Part shown: positions 1 through 12,376 of the stretch, one piece after another
Layout: the number at the start of each line of letters is the position of its first letter
Position numbering within the stretch: position 1 is the stretch's first letter
NCBI RefSeq assembly: GCF_018687715.1
Contig: NC_056755.1
Span: 40,419,501-40,483,500 of the forward strand
DNA length: 64,000 nucleotides
Origin: Carya illinoinensis
Taxonomy: Eukaryota; Streptophyta; Magnoliopsida; Fagales; Juglandaceae
Direction of reading: 5' to 3'
The notes under the pieces: model-generated
The model's database searches: none
What the model saw: the letters and a program-made list of their open reading frames with translations, nothing else
Told to the model about the DNA's origin: nothing
Position numbers and translations under genes: made by a program

Positions 1-299
1 AATCATCAACAATTTACAAATAAAAATGAAATCCATTATAGGAGAGCACATGCATTGGTCTCCAAACATATAAAAATAAAAGTTGAAAGGGTTGGGTGGA
101 TTGTGATGGAGATGGTGGATGAGGAAAGGCATGAGATTTTGCTTGGAGACAGGCAGCACATGGTGACACATTATTTTTATTAGTGACTGGAAGCTAAAAA
201 TGGTGAAAGTAAAGGCAGTGATGTGTGGAGAAGGATGACCAAGTCGAGAGTACCAAATTTGGGATGAAGTGTGTTCACCAATAAGGGCATGTTTGGGCT

Positions 300-1010
300 A
301 GGTGACTACAGCCTGAACATCAGTAGGAAGGACATATAAGCCATCCTTAATGGGACCCCGCAAGAGAATAGCTTGCGTGCGCAAATCCTTCACAACAAAA
401 TCAGATGTATTAAATTCAAATGAGACATTATTGTCAAGAAAAAATTGATGAAGAGATAATAAGTTGCAAGAAATCGAAGGAACATTAAATAAACGATGAA
501 GAAAATAATTGCCAGATGGAGTGGGGAGGATGCTAGTGCTAGAGTGCTAAATTGGGACTGAAGAACTATCGCCAATGCATACTTGGTCCATGCCTTGATA
601 CTGTTGAGAGTCCAAATTTAAAGTAGAGAAATCAACTGTGAAATGGTTTGTAGCCGTTGTATCAAGGAACCAACTGTTTAGATTGCTAGCTAGTACTAGA
701 TTGAGAGTAAGTTGTGTTGTTGGCCGAAAGAGATTGAGGGGAAGAGAATTGATATGCATGATTGAAGCAATGGTAGCACACCATAGCAGAGTGGCCAACT
801 CTATGGCAGACCTGACATGTGGGATGGTTGGATGAAGGAGAGGAAAAAGAGTTAGAATTTTGAAGAGCTCAACCTCCACCCTGACCACGTCGAGAGCCAC
901 GGCCATGACTTGGTTAGGTGGGAAAGGTGAGAAAGGAGGGTGAACAGAGATGGAGTTTGCAGAGAGTGAAGGGCCCGAGATAATGGATTTGAACAGAAAA
1001 AAATTCATTT
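300..1010 (-). pseudogene. Ty1/Copia gag-protease fragment, degenerate
   Basis: Reading the minus strand with several frame changes gives the end of a Copia Gag and the start of its protease and gag-pre-integrase region. There is a Gly/Arg-rich stretch (about 880-910), then a CCHC zinc knuckle of the form C-x2-C-x4-H-x4-C (CQVCHRVGHSAMVC, about 770-815). Next comes a protease-like start WFLDTTATNHFT (about 620-660), where the usual D-S-G is replaced by D-T-T. After it follow GDSSSVPI and, in another frame, the gag-pre-integrase end LRGPIKDGLYVLPT (about 310-370). Integrase, reverse transcriptase and RNase H are not visible in the window. Frameshifts and the altered protease site mean it cannot encode a working polyprotein. 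Family assignment is confident; the ends are approximate. Confidence 0.75.
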
Positions 1011-1265
1011 CACTATTAGTGTTTTCCTATATACATACATGTACCAACAGTGTAGTATTTATAGGCACATTCAGCCTATATTTCAGATGAAATTTATATA
1101 TAAGAAATATTGACAAATTGCAAGAATTCTATTACAAGAGATATTCTAGAGGCTTCCATTTTATTCTATCATGTTTGCTGTGTGAGTCAGTTGTGATTGC
1201 TAGATAGAATCTTCTATTGATGCTGAGTCATTTGCTAAGTCATCTTTTGCTCTCTTAATTACCAC
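1011..1265 (-). repeat. LTR-like sequence adjoining the Copia fragment
   Basis: On the minus strand this stretch has the look of an LTR promoter, with a TATAAATA box (about 1056-1063) followed by a short leader that runs directly into the shortened gag fragment. No second copy is in the window, so LTR ends cannot be set by comparison. The N-terminal part of gag is missing between it and the fragment, suggesting an internal deletion. Confidence 0.4.
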
Positions 1266-2497
1266 CTATTAATAATGTGTTTGCTCTAAATCCACAAGAG
1301 GAATGAAAAACAAAACAACAATGTGAAATCATCAATTTTGTTACTCTACCAAATTACCTTGATTCAGCAAGCAACAATATTGTTCATGAGTCTACATTGT
1401 TAAGTACAATGTCTACCAATTGATCTTTTGCCCAACCTATGATCGAACAAGAAAAATTCTTCTATTAGAAATGATAGACCATGGCTGGCTTGTTTTGTAG
1501 TCGTTATGGCCAAATTACTAGTCATAATGTGGAAAAATGACATTAATTACATGCATGGCCAATATTCACCTAACTACCAGTTTAATGAAAATAAAAGGTG
1601 TGTCAGTTTCTGCTCATCAGGTCTCAGGATCTTCTTCAACAACTTGATCGAGAGGTAGTACTAGTATAGCTACTTGGTGAGACTCCACACACACACACAC
1701 ACACACATATAACTAGTACTACTCAAAATTAAGCAGTGTCAATGGCTAATTCATGATTGGTTATCATCCTAATTAATTGATTTCTTCTCAAATAGATAGC
1801 AATATGCTTCTCAATCGTAATCAATCTTTCTCAAAACTTTCAAGTAATTCAACTTGTCCTGATCATGTTTTCTCTTCCGATCCACCATTAATATTGACGA
1901 GCTTCGATTTTCATGTTTTCTTGAAAGGACAATAAAACATATAGAAATCAATTATCACTTGGTTTGTGAAAAAACTCAATCATGTATTATATGGTGTTAT
2001 CTTGGATCTACGTATGTCCTCTCAGCATGAGCTTAGTGAACTTCATAGAGGCAGAATTGATTACTTAGCTTGCCTTCTTTTCAAGATGGATGTATATCAT
2101 CTTCATGATCCACATGATTCTATCATGACAATCTTATATATATACGGCCGGTACTCTGGTTGGCATGCATCGTCCCTTAATAAACACATGTTATTATTTG
2201 GCTGACTATTATTAGCTAGGGACAAACTTAATAGTATATACATTTATATGGATAGACTTGTTATACGTTGCTAGGGTATTGTTGTTCAAGAGGCCACTTG
2301 CAGTTTTCGCAATGCAAATATATGTATGGAATGATTTCAACCTCCCATTTTAGCAATATCCATGCAAACTCATTATTCGATAACAATTCATGATTTTAAC
2401 GTCAGATTCGAAATTAATTTGCTAATTATAACTAGAGGCCAGCCATCCCGATCATATTATTTATACTTGCATTTGTTACCCAACTCCTTAATCAACT
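1266..2497. other. Intergenic, no gene recognised
   Basis: AT-rich single-copy-looking sequence with a (CA)n microsatellite at 1686-1706. The short open frames here have no recognisable domains. Confidence 0.5.
1686..1706. repeat. (CA)n microsatellite
   Basis: About ten uninterrupted CA dinucleotides, directly visible. Confidence 0.95.
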
Positions 2498-3947
2498 AGA
2501 TCTTGTTCTCTTTAAGAAATCGGATTTAATAAAACATCCACCATTTTCGTATGGTAATAAAAGCTATTGACTGCAATTTTGGTGGGTTGAAGGCCACCAC
2601 TAGGCTTGGTCTTGAGTCCCCTTCCATAACAAATCACGCAGATGGGTGGAGAGAAATTGCACGTTGGAGGTGGAGGATCTTGGCTTTATATGGCTGTGGT
2701 TTTGGGTTGTTGAAAATCCATGATCCTGTTCGGTGTTCCTAACTGTTTTGTATGGTCTTCTGAGGGGACATCTTGGAAGGTTTACGGTGTGAGGAGGATC
2801 AGGGAGTCTTGCTCTTGGAAGCGAAGGATTGCATGCTAGTTTGGGGTGCACTCCTATAGGGTTAAGGAGCTTTGTTTTATTCATGGAAAACAGAAGAGGT
2901 TTTTTCGGGATGCATGCCGAGGTGCATGGAGAGGATAAGGGGTTTTCTGGGGTGGAGCCCAGCCATAGCTCACGGTGGTTATAATTCCCATGGAGGGTGG
3001 TTGGAGTAGCGTTGACAAATTTTTTGGTTGTTTTTTTTTTTTTTTGTTTACAGTTTCCCAGTCACACAACTATAGCTTTCACTTATAGTTTCCATTTATT
3101 GTTTTCAGTTTGTTATTTCCATTTTTTGGTTATTTGGGTGTCTGTAAATAAGCCTCTCAGTGGTTGTGTGCGTGATCATTTAAAGAACAGAGGTCCTCGA
3201 TGGCCCTTGGTTCGTCTCTGGTTTTCATCTCCAGTACTAGCCCAAAGTGGAGGATGGCTCACTTGGAGGTTATCAGAAATGGGAGAGTTGACCGTGACGG
3301 GGCTGGAGATGTGGATTGAGGCAAGGCGGGGATGCTTGTCGCTGAGAAGCTTGCTGTGCTGTGGGTTTTATGGGACAGGGGCTTTGGGTTGCCTCTCGTT
3401 GATTGAGTGCTTCGTGGTGGAGTCGTCTGCAGCATACCCGTGCAAACAGTGGATGGGCATACGACGTCTGTGGAGAGCACAATGTTTATTCTTTTTTGTT
3501 TTTTAATCAGGGTTATGTCAGTGTTGTTTTACTTTATTTGTTATGTCTATTAGGTTTAAATGCTAATAATTTGAAATAGGCAAGTCACTTTCCTCTTTTG
3601 GAGGAGGAGGGTTGTGAGTCCCTTTCTTCTTTTGGAGGGTGAGAGTTGGGAAATCCCTCTCATTCTTTGGAGGATAGGGGTTGAAATGAGTTTTTCTCAC
3701 AGACAAGCCAAGATTGACACATCTATTTTTACAGTCTCGCATCTCAAGAGGACTGTGTCATTAGAGAATTTTGAAGTTTTTAGACATTGTCCGGTGTAAT
3801 GAAAGTTGTGTGTGAGGAGCTTATAATCGATTAATAGTTAGCTTGTAATTGGGACTTGTTACCCGTACTTATTGGTCATAGCTGTAACTTCTTTCATTCA
3901 TGAATGCATTAGAGTTTATTTCAAAAAAAAAAGATCTTGTTCTCTTT
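2498..3947 (+). mobile_element. LINE-like retroposon, 1.4 kb, with 16-bp TSD and poly(A)
   Basis: The 16-mer AGATCTTGTTCTCTTT occurs at 2498-2513 and again, without mismatch, at 3932-3947. The second copy is directly preceded by an A-run (3923-3931). A long target-site duplication plus a 3' poly(A) tail is the signature of target-primed reverse transcription, so 2514-3931 is a retroposed insert on the plus strand. The insert is more GC-rich than its surroundings. It contains a T-run (about 3029-3044) and short overlapping open frames, but I recognise no reverse transcriptase or endonuclease. Length and lack of pol suggest a 5'-truncated or internally deleted LINE, or a non-autonomous LINE-mobilised derivative. 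A processed transcript of an unknown gene is a less likely alternative. Confidence 0.75.
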
Positions 3948-4593
3948 GAATTTGCTTGTATAATACATATACATCTATATATATACAACCAATTAAGTAT
4001 ATATCTATATCAACCTGGTCCTCAATATCACTAAAAGAAAAATGAATATTTATGATAATTACTGTTTACAATAAAATTAACTCATTTTGATAAGAAATAA
4101 TTATATTTATAATAAATAACTAACTACAAATAATCTTTTTTTTTAGTAGATATACATGCATCGAATATTTTATATATATATATATATGTACATATGTATG
4201 TTGGGTTTGTTTTAGTTCTTATCAATAATGCCATATATAGTTGCATGTAGGGTCAGGAGCAGAAGCCAACATGCCTTCATGTGGTGCTTTTTCCGACCTT
4301 AATCCCTAATTTGTTTCACACAACAGAAGTTTCATGGAATTATATATGTGTAGTACTACCACTACTGGACCATATATATATATATATTATATAATATTCG
4401 AGAATCATGAGTAGTGCACCCTTTGTCAATTACGTACGTTCGGGGCACTAATGTTAATGAACAGTGTCCTACATGAATAGCTTTTAACTTGACCTGTGAA
4501 CATCACTAAACTAATTACAACCAGCCAGCCTATACCCTAGTGGAGTGGAGCCTCTTTGTCTCGACTAGTCCAAAAGGAATCATGTTAATCAAG

Positions 4594-4641
4594 ATAAAAA
4601 AATAAAAAATAAAAAAATAAAAATAAAAATAAAAATAAAAA
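4594..4641. repeat. (A)4-6T simple repeat
   Basis: Tandem AAAAAT/AAAAT units, directly visible. Confidence 0.85.
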
Positions 4642-4825
4642 TCATGAAATTAATTATATATTTTGTTGAAAGAAAAATCATTGAGGATTAAAAAAAAAAA
4701 AAAAGAAGCTAAGCCCAAAAAGCTAGCACTGCACCAAACATAAATGATCTTGAAAGCTGTGTGCATTTTGTTCCTAAAAATGTCTGTAAGCGTGTATATA
4801 TATATATAATAATGGGGAGAAAGCC

Positions 4826-4828
4826 ATA

Positions 4829-4885
<57 letters not shown>
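4826..4885. repeat. (TA)n microsatellite
   Basis: About 60 bp of nearly pure AT dinucleotides with one TTA interruption. Confidence 0.95.
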
Positions 4886-4889
<4 letters not shown>

Positions 4890-5929
4890 GTTATGTTAAA
4901 GCCAAAATGGAGAGTTGAAATGGGTGGAATAGAATCAGAGTGGCATTTTAATGCATGCGAGGGGTCTGACACCCTTTGCTCGTTTTGCTGTGGTTCTTCT
5001 CACGGACCTCATTCACAGAGCTCCTTTCTGAGCAGCAGCTTTAATACTACATTCTCGCATGCATCTTCACTTGATTAGTAATATTGATCGTTGGAGTAAC
5101 TTCTCTCTTCGGTTTGTACTATTGTACGTTAAAATTTAAAAAAATTGAATGATTTAATACTATATATTATTTAAAAATTAAAAAAATATAATAATAGAAT
5201 TCAGTTCAGATGATTTCTGCACGCAAGGATTTAATATTAGTGAGTAATAAACGAATTACCTCGTGAATTAATCCGCAATTAACCTAGAGAGAGACAGAGA
5301 AATTCTGGAATAGAAGAAGATCACCGAGACGCAGCTAGCTAAAGAGAGTTAAAGACATGCATGATGGCGACAATGGCGGCGGTGTGAAATGAGACAGAGA
5401 GGAGCAGTGTCTTTACGTGGGATGCGCGGGAAAGGAGGTGTGGAGAGACGTGAAAATTGAAATGCTAAAAGATAATGATAAAATAGCGATAATTTATTCT
5501 GTTAGTCTCAATAGATAATTTATAGGAAAGAATACAAGAGAATGACTTTAGTCACAACGTGTGCATTAAGAAGAGCTTTCTTAATTAGAGTCATATGTGT
5601 AATTCTGATAGCCGTAATCAAAATTATGATTAAAATATTAAAACGCACTCAAACCCGTCTCAATTAAGAAAAGATTATGATTGCCTGTCATCTTTGTATT
5701 GATCTATCAACTCAAGGTATCTTAACGTCATCAACGTTCCATCTGACAACTTAATATTATCTAACTCAAATCCTCCTGCATCATATCAGAAAAAGAAATC
5801 CCCAAAGATATAGATTAGATGTACCGAAAACAACGTTAATATTGAATGTATATATATTTATATACATTTATGGAGTGGATGCATGCGGGATCTCCGTGAA
5901 AGCTAGCACATGCTTACTTAACTTAGTCA

Positions 5930-6085
5930 GTTTAGATTTTAAGATAAGATAAGGTAATTAAAGAATGAAAGTTAAATAAAATATTATTTTTTAATATTAT
6001 TATTATTTTAAAATTTTAAAATTTTAATTTTTTAATATATTTTATATAATAATTAAAAAAAAATTATAATAATAAAATAAGACGA
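5930..6085 (+). mobile_element. AT-rich MITE copy (TTTGGATTGAGA family), decayed
   Basis: Shares the family core AAATAAAATATTATTTTTTA followed by (TTA)n and TTTTATATAATAATTAAAA. The terminal GAGATGAG repeats are weakened to AAGATAAGATAAGG and AAATAAGACGAGA. Identified by similarity to the better copies at 34870-35075 and 53668-53850. Confidence 0.5.
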
Positions 6086-8367
6086 GATTAAATATTTTTT
6101 AAATTGATTTAAAAATACTTGAACGATGCATATGGAAGAGAAACATCAGGAGTACTTCAACCACCAGGCCGGCCCATTATTGGCGTGTTGGTGAAGTTAA
6201 TTTGAGGCTCGTTTTTGGACTATATATCAAAGCAATATTCCTTCATGTAGACAGATAATATATATCGATCAGATTTTTTGAGTTTTTCTGTTCAATTAAA
6301 GATTAATTATTCTAGTCATCATTAATTTTGGAATATTCCTAAGTACTACTAGCATATAGAATTTTCTAGAAAGCATTATAAATGTGACCAACGAACCCAT
6401 GCACCAACCACAAATGTGAATTGCTGACTCAATGGATGGGACCATTAATTTGATGTAGAAAACCATTTTTGAGATGTATCCCCACTTTATTATTAAAAAG
6501 CATGCAGACCCACTTAGTAAATTGATTTTGATATATAGTGAATGTTAAAAAGTTTGCGTATGATGATGATGATGATGATAAATTGGAGTACCATTAATTT
6601 GAATTGAGTTTGATGGACGTTGATGACATCATGCCCTTGATAAAAGAATTTCAAATAATTAAAAAAAATTAAAATTGAAAAGAGTTATGTAAGAAATAAA
6701 ATGACAGTTTTAAACGGGAGGGAATTAGCTAGATGTAAGGAATGGTTGAGGAAATACTGTGTCTCACCTCGTCCAAGCTAGGGTTCAATGTCGTTGTTCT
6801 GTGCTGCCAACATCCCACAACTTATGGTACTGGTCAATGATGACATCGTTCCTAGGTTGAATTCTCATATTACAATTTTTTCAGCTTCATAATGTTATGA
6901 TATTTTAAAATTATGATTTTTTCTACATTTTCTTAAAGAAAATTTTGAATAGAGAAAGCGAGGGTCGAGTAAGAAAAACCCACACTTTGTACCATTTGAT
7001 GCTGCTAGACCAATGGGTACATAGGTAGGAATCGAGGACATGAGTAACTTAGTATCTTCAAATGCCTTTTTATCTTCAAAATTTGAAGAATATTATCACA
7101 TTTGGCCTACATTGAATTAGTCAAACTAATTTCATTTAAAATATGAGCTACAAAAATTCTATTGTTGTTTTCAAATATGAAATGTATTGTAGCAACTCTT
7201 AATCTATTTTTTTTATTATATTTTCATCCCTTCTCGCAACTCTTTTTCTTACCTCTGTCTCCCGCATTCTCCTTCTTTACCGTTTTCACTAGATGAATCT
7301 TGGTCATCGTCATAGCTGTTGCCCTTCTTAACTCTTTTGGAATCTCACAGCAACAAACCTCATCTCTTCGGTAATGCCTTTACTCTCTCCTGGGTATAGC
7401 CTCCTGTATACCTCTTCCTCCTCCTTTTTACCAGTAGAACACTAGTCCTTGAAATCTTTGGGGAGGGAGAAGAAGATGACGAAATTGATGAAGAATCAGA
7501 GCAACACAAAATTAGGGCTCTTCTTGTACCCATCTTCTTCTTTTTCTGCCAGTACTTCGAATTTGCTGCAATTCTCGATGAACTCAATGGCGATGGAGAT
7601 GGTATTTGTCGTAGAGGAAGAAGAAGAGCTTATCGCATGGTTGTCTCTATAAACGACATCTTTTTCATTTTTCGCTACATGAAATACCTTCTAGTGCACA
7701 TATCATTTTGGAAAACTTATAAGCTTTATCTTTCATTTAAGCCTTTCTTTTACATTTTTTTTTTGGCAAAAATAAACACAAAACTTCATTTGAAAATACT
7801 CTTGATTTTTTTAGGGGCCAGGTATGGCTTGTTTGATTGTGAAAATGAAAATTAATATGATTGTTGGAGGTTATTGAAAATTATGAAAATAAAATAAAAA
7901 ATGATTTAAAAAATAAAAATTAATTATAAAAAATAAAAAATAATAATATTATATTATTATAGAGAATGTGATTGCTAATCCAATATAGATTTTAAGTGTT
8001 GAGTGATTAGTTAAAAGTTAAAAAGTTACAGATTTTTCAAATTTTGAAAATTAGGATAACCAATCCAATGTCAATGCTCTAGTATAGGTTTCACCCAGCT
8101 CCAACTTCATTTTCATGCCCCCACACTCTCCTACTCTATCCTTCTTTGTCTAACTTTCTATCTATGCTATCTATGCTATATGGTTGGTTTGCGCTATATT
8201 CTTTTCACATTACATTTTTTTTTCCTGTTTCATAGATTGTTATGTGTTGATAAATTTGCTTATAGAAATATTTTCTACACTTAGCATGAATCTGTTGCTA
8301 TTGGATAAGTGTCAGTATGTATCACATTACATTTTTTTTTTTTTTTTGCTACATAGATGGTTATATC
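6086..8367. other. Intergenic, no gene recognised
   Basis: Contains a (TGA)n microsatellite at 6561-6579 and, at about 7860-8085, an AT-rich possible MITE with GTGATTGCTAATCCAATATAG near one side and GATAACCAATCCAATG near the other. The acidic or serine-rich short frames around 7360-7650 arise from purine/pyrimidine-rich DNA and show no domain. Confidence 0.45.
6561..6579. repeat. (TGA)n microsatellite
   Basis: Six TGA units in a row. Confidence 0.9.
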
Positions 8368-8545
8368 TAGGGGTGACAATATGTAACACAACTTGCAAAC
8401 CCAATACGAACACAACACTAAATTAAGAAATTTGTGTTTGGTGTTAATAGGTTTGTGTCAAAATAGGTTGACTTATTAAGACATAATTGTTAAACGGGTT
8501 GATAATAGATCAACTTGTTTTAATCCTTTATCAACCTATTTTGAA
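8368..8545 (+). mobile_element. hAT-like element end, truncated
   Basis: Begins with TAGGGGTGACAATATGTAAC and continues with AACCCAATACGAACACAACAC and AAACGGGTTGATAATAG. This resembles the 5' end of a widespread non-autonomous hAT family (TAGGGGTGGCAATATGTGAC type). The matching inverted 3' end is not found before 9000, so this is a truncated copy. It is related to the fuller copy at 16192-16755. Confidence 0.55.
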
Positions 8546-9224
8546 CCGTTTAGAGAGTCAAAATTACATTGATAACCTTATTCCTAAAAGCTAAAGAAAC
8601 CCTAACCCAAGCTCTCATTCTTCATTTTCATGCCCCCTCACTCTTGGACTCTCTCACCTCTTTTACCCCTCAATCTCCCTCTCTGTCATCTCTCTTTCTC
8701 ACGCCGTTAGTCTCGCTGTTTCTATTGGTCTCCATCTCTCTACCGTTGGCTGCTCCCACACATCTCATGCTCAGAGACACGCCACCGAATAGGGACTCAT
8801 CACATATGATAGACGAACAAATGGTATAGCTTTACTCTCGTATTTCCTCTGAGAATATCCTTTATTTTGTTTGATATTGGACTTCATTCCATGTTCATGA
8901 TTTATTAGAGCACTCACATCATGAATAAGTTAGATCTTCACATCCAACCAAAACTCCCCTTAGAGCTAAGCCCCCATATTTTTTTTTTGTTTTTTTGTTT
9001 TTTTTTGTTTTCGGTAACTACTATCCGTTGTTTCTACATTCCTTTTTTTTGGTCTTTCTTTTCTTTTCTTTTTTAAATTTTCAATCATGCCATTTTCTTG
9101 TGTCTCACTCTATTGTTTTATTGCTTTCATGTAGAGCATCTTAATTTCTTTTCCTTTTCATGAAGTGCAAACCTCTGAAGATCTACATTGGAGTGATTGA
9201 ATAGTGATAGCCCTCTGAAGATCT
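8546..9224. other. CT-rich and T-rich spacer
   Basis: A pyrimidine-rich block (8600-8780) followed by poly-T tracts (8980-9080). The 86-codon frame here is Ser/Leu/Pro-rich because of base composition, and no domain is recognisable. Confidence 0.4.
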
Positions 9225-10055
9225 ACCCTAAAAGAGTTTATCAACTAGTTCGACAATGCCCTAGAAAGAAAGTTGAGAATCAACAATTTATAGACTTTAC
9301 CTCATGAAATGCCACAATACTATACATTTCATTTTTTGCCATAGAAAAGCAACTTCAGAGTGAGTACACAAATTCTAAATTCAAGGAGGTACAATTTGAA
9401 ATAATGGAAATGATATACTGTAATTGCTCACTTGTTAGAACAGAGGGTGTGATTTCCACATACGAGGTTTTAGACACTTTGTAGATTGATAACTTTATTA
9501 AAGATGTCAAATTCTTTGTTTACCTCAACAATGAGAATCAATTTTTTTTTCTTTTTTCTTTTTTTTTTTAATTTATTTATTTTTTTTATAAATGTGTATT
9601 TGTTGTGTTGAGATTCCATAAAAACGACTTATCCTTATAATCCAAGAACATTTTGGACTGTCGGAGAAATGACTTAAAACTCAAATACAGTTCTCTCATT
9701 AAGAGTAGTTATGATGACTACGTGACAATCCTAATGCATGGAAATAAACACTTGATGAGGTTGTTCTATGAAGTAGCACTAGATTTATCAACAAGTGAAG
9801 AGCATTACTTAAACATGGTGGCATTTACTTGATGTAAAACAGGTTTTTACGTGACTTGGGGTCTTTAATTCATAGGGCTAGAATGAACGCTCCTACATGT
9901 AAAGATAAGAGTGCACTTAGTTTGAATATTGTAAGAGGCAAAAGAATGCCACGAACAACACAAAAATTTTAGACAGTTGAAAAGGTTGTAAAAAGATTGC
10001 AGTCATAGAATGAACTAACTGGGCATCATAACACAATCAAAAGAAGAAGAAAACA
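9225..10055 (+). pseudogene. FAR1-related (FRS) gene fragment, degenerate
   Basis: Short peptides in changing plus-strand frames line up in order with the middle and C-terminal part of FAR1/FHY3-related proteins, which are transcription factors derived from Mutator-like transposases. They are EFINQFDNALERKVENQQF (about 9233-9290), TNSKFKEVQFEIMEMIYC (about 9368-9421), IDNFIKDVKFFVYLNNEN (9485-9538), RNDLKLKYSSLIKSSYDD (about 9667-9720), LFYEVALDLSTSEEHYLNMV (about 9763-9822) and VRGKRMPRT (about 9930-9957). In-frame stops, frameshifts and a T-rich insertion (9541-9590) where the SWIM zinc finger should be show it is dead. The DNA-binding and most of the MULE domain are absent. It parallels the copy at 39430-42069, which also carries the EVQ-EIMEMIY motif. 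Confidence 0.7.
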
Positions 10056-11493
10056 ATAGGTTATATACTCTCTACCAGATCTATATTTATTTTTACTAAT
10101 GTTTATTGCCATGTGCAAACATTGATTTACAAATGAAATGTTTGAAATAAACTTGCTGATGCTTATTGCCATTCATACTAGTAGACTTCCCTAGCAAGTG
10201 AATCATATATTAGTGATGTCCCAAGTGATATGCAACATGGACACATAATACAAGGGACTCAAGCTTGCACCAACAATGTATGATGTCATATTGTTACATA
10301 CTTTACTTGTTTGTAGTTATACTTAGTATCCGTACACAATTTTAGTTTCAACATAGGAAGTATGTACAACAAAGACCCCTTCCTAGTGGAAGCAGCATTC
10401 ACAAGTATAGCATCAAAATTTGAACATGCTTTTGTTAAAGTTTTATTTATAAAAATGTATGAACAAGTTGGTTTAAATTATGTTATGATTTTCAATTTTT
10501 TCGGGATTTGGATTATGAATGGAGACAGTGTATAATTTCGTGTAATGGAACGAATGAGTTGATTTCATGTAGTTGACAAGTTGAGCTGAGAAATATATTG
10601 TGCTTGTATTCATCTGAATTTTGTTATGATTTAGTGTAATTGACAAGTTTCTTTTTGAGAAGTGCATTGTTATTTAAAAGTGCATAGTTGGGGCTTTGTT
10701 TTTTCATTTTGATTTTGAATTTGTATCTTACTACATTTTACTTGAATTGGTTTTTCGGTTTGGTTTATATGCATCCACCACTAGAGCTACAATCATAGAA
10801 GCTTAACTCATGAATTGTTGAGGTGTGGAGAAGAGCATTTCATAAATGGCTTTCAGTTGCTATTGTTGCTCAATACTCTCCACCATAATTTTAACCCACT
10901 GCAAAAATCATAAAAGAGAAGAGAAAAGTGTCAATCATTTTTCTTGGTTTGCTGAAAGCGCCAAACTAACGCTCATTTAATCCTCAGGCGTATGTGCTCA
11001 AAGAAATGAGAATAAAATGTCATATAACTAAAATTTCAATGGTTTTAACACTAATCATACAAAGCATTCTCAAGTACAAAATATCTCTACTTCACAACTA
11101 AGCTGCTCACATGTCTTTTACATATATTGAGTATAGTGACTTTAGTTGCAAACCCTATATAATGGCAGAAAGACCCTTTTGAGAGAGCCCCTAGTACCCA
11201 CAAAGTAATTGAAAATGACTAATAATCAATCCTTAGTACATGCATAAAGCAAGCCATGAACACCTCTTCTCCACCCTTTGTCTTCTATTCTCATCTTGTT
11301 TTTTTTTGTATCTCATTTGACATTTGTATAAGTTTGTAGTGATGCTTTCAAACTGCACCAATATAGGGTGAGTCCATAAAAAAACCATCAATAATAAAAG
11401 ATGATGATTGTGTAGATCCATACTTAATTAAGATCTACAATAACTAAATCAATTACTTAATTAATCAAGTCACCATACATGATGATTTCTGCT
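10056..11493. other. Intergenic, no gene recognised
   Basis: AT-rich sequence without recognisable domains, splice-framed exons or repeats longer than a few units. Confidence 0.45.
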
Positions 11494-11808
11494 TCTAAAA
11501 AACAAAGTTCTTGAATGTGTATTAGTTATTTATACCAAAATTGCTACTTAAAAGTAAAGTACACTTTACAAGCTCGTAAACAATGTGAAGAAGCATAACA
11601 AAATGTTATTTTGGTTGTTTTGAAGCATACTGATAATATCAACATGCAGAAGCTAAGATAATTTATCCACAATAACATGGTAAGAACCGAATCAATCTCC
11701 TACAATCTCAGTAATGCTCATAACACATGGAATTGAAAACTTTTTAAATATGTATTGTATTGAAAATTGTGTTTGTGAGTTAGTGAACGCGTAAATACCT
11801 CTTAGGTT

Positions 11809-12185
11809 CCATTCGGATGTTAGGATAGTCTCAATCCATCCATCTTAACATCTAAACAACACTTAAATATAAATATTTTTCAATTTTTAATTTTCAATTT
11901 TTAATTTTTTTTATATACTCATTACCTAATTATTATAATTTTCTCAAACTTTCAAACAAAAAAAATAATAATAATAATTTAATTTTTTCAAATCTTAAAA
12001 TAAAAATTATATTATAACAATATTTTAACTTTATAATTCTTTTCAACTTTTTCTCTATCTTTTTCCAAAATCCTATAAACATCTTAACTCAAATTGTTTT
12101 ACTACCATTCATAAACTATTTCATTATTATTCACAGATTTTCTATCTCATCTCATTACATCTAGTCTTAACATTCAAACGAGGCC
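11809..12185 (-). mobile_element. AT-rich MITE copy (TTTGGATTGAGA family)
   Basis: Reverse-orientation member, starting near GGTTCCATTCGGATGTTAGG and ending near CTCATCTCATTACATCTAGT / CATTCAAACGAGGCC. It has the typical AT core with TATAACAATATTTTAAC. It is longer than other members, perhaps because of inserted AT-rich sequence. Confidence 0.55.
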
Positions 12186-12376
12186 TTAAACTAGGTTTTA
12201 ATAGTAAAACCATCTTAACTTATGTCATCCCATCTTATATAATCATTACAAATTTTTAATTAAAATATAATAAACAATTTTGTTTTTTCAAATCTCAAAA
12301 CAAAAATAATATTCTAAGAATATTTTATTTAACTTTTATCTCATCTTATCTTAACTTACTATCTAATCCAGGCCTT
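12186..12376 (-). mobile_element. AT-rich MITE copy (TTTGGATTGAGA family), adjacent
   Basis: A second member directly follows: CATCTTAACTTATGTCATCC near one end and TTATCTCATCTTATCTTAAC near the other, around ATATAATAAACAATTTTG and TTCTAAGAATATTTTATTT. Boundaries are approximate. Confidence 0.5.

Larger units (their letters stand above)
3948..5929. other. Intergenic, AT-rich with simple repeats
   Basis: Holds several TA microsatellites (for example near 4173-4187 and 4826-4885) and an (A)nT tract at 4594-4641. A short higher-complexity block at 5290-5460 contains GGCGACAATGGCGGCGGTGT but no supported exon. I see no gene. Confidence 0.5.

Noticed and set aside
2997..3506. 169-codon open frame in the retroposon
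   Set aside because: Begins over a poly-T tract, has no domain, and overlaps equally long frames on the other strand; it is within a TSD-bounded insert.
7360..7652. Overlapping Ser-rich and Lys-rich frames on both strands
   Set aside because: Both reflect purine/pyrimidine-rich repeats such as (GAA)n and (TCC)n rather than coding sequence.
8569..8829. 86-codon Ser/Leu/Pro-rich frame
   Set aside because: Follows from CT-rich DNA; no start context, domain or homology recognised.
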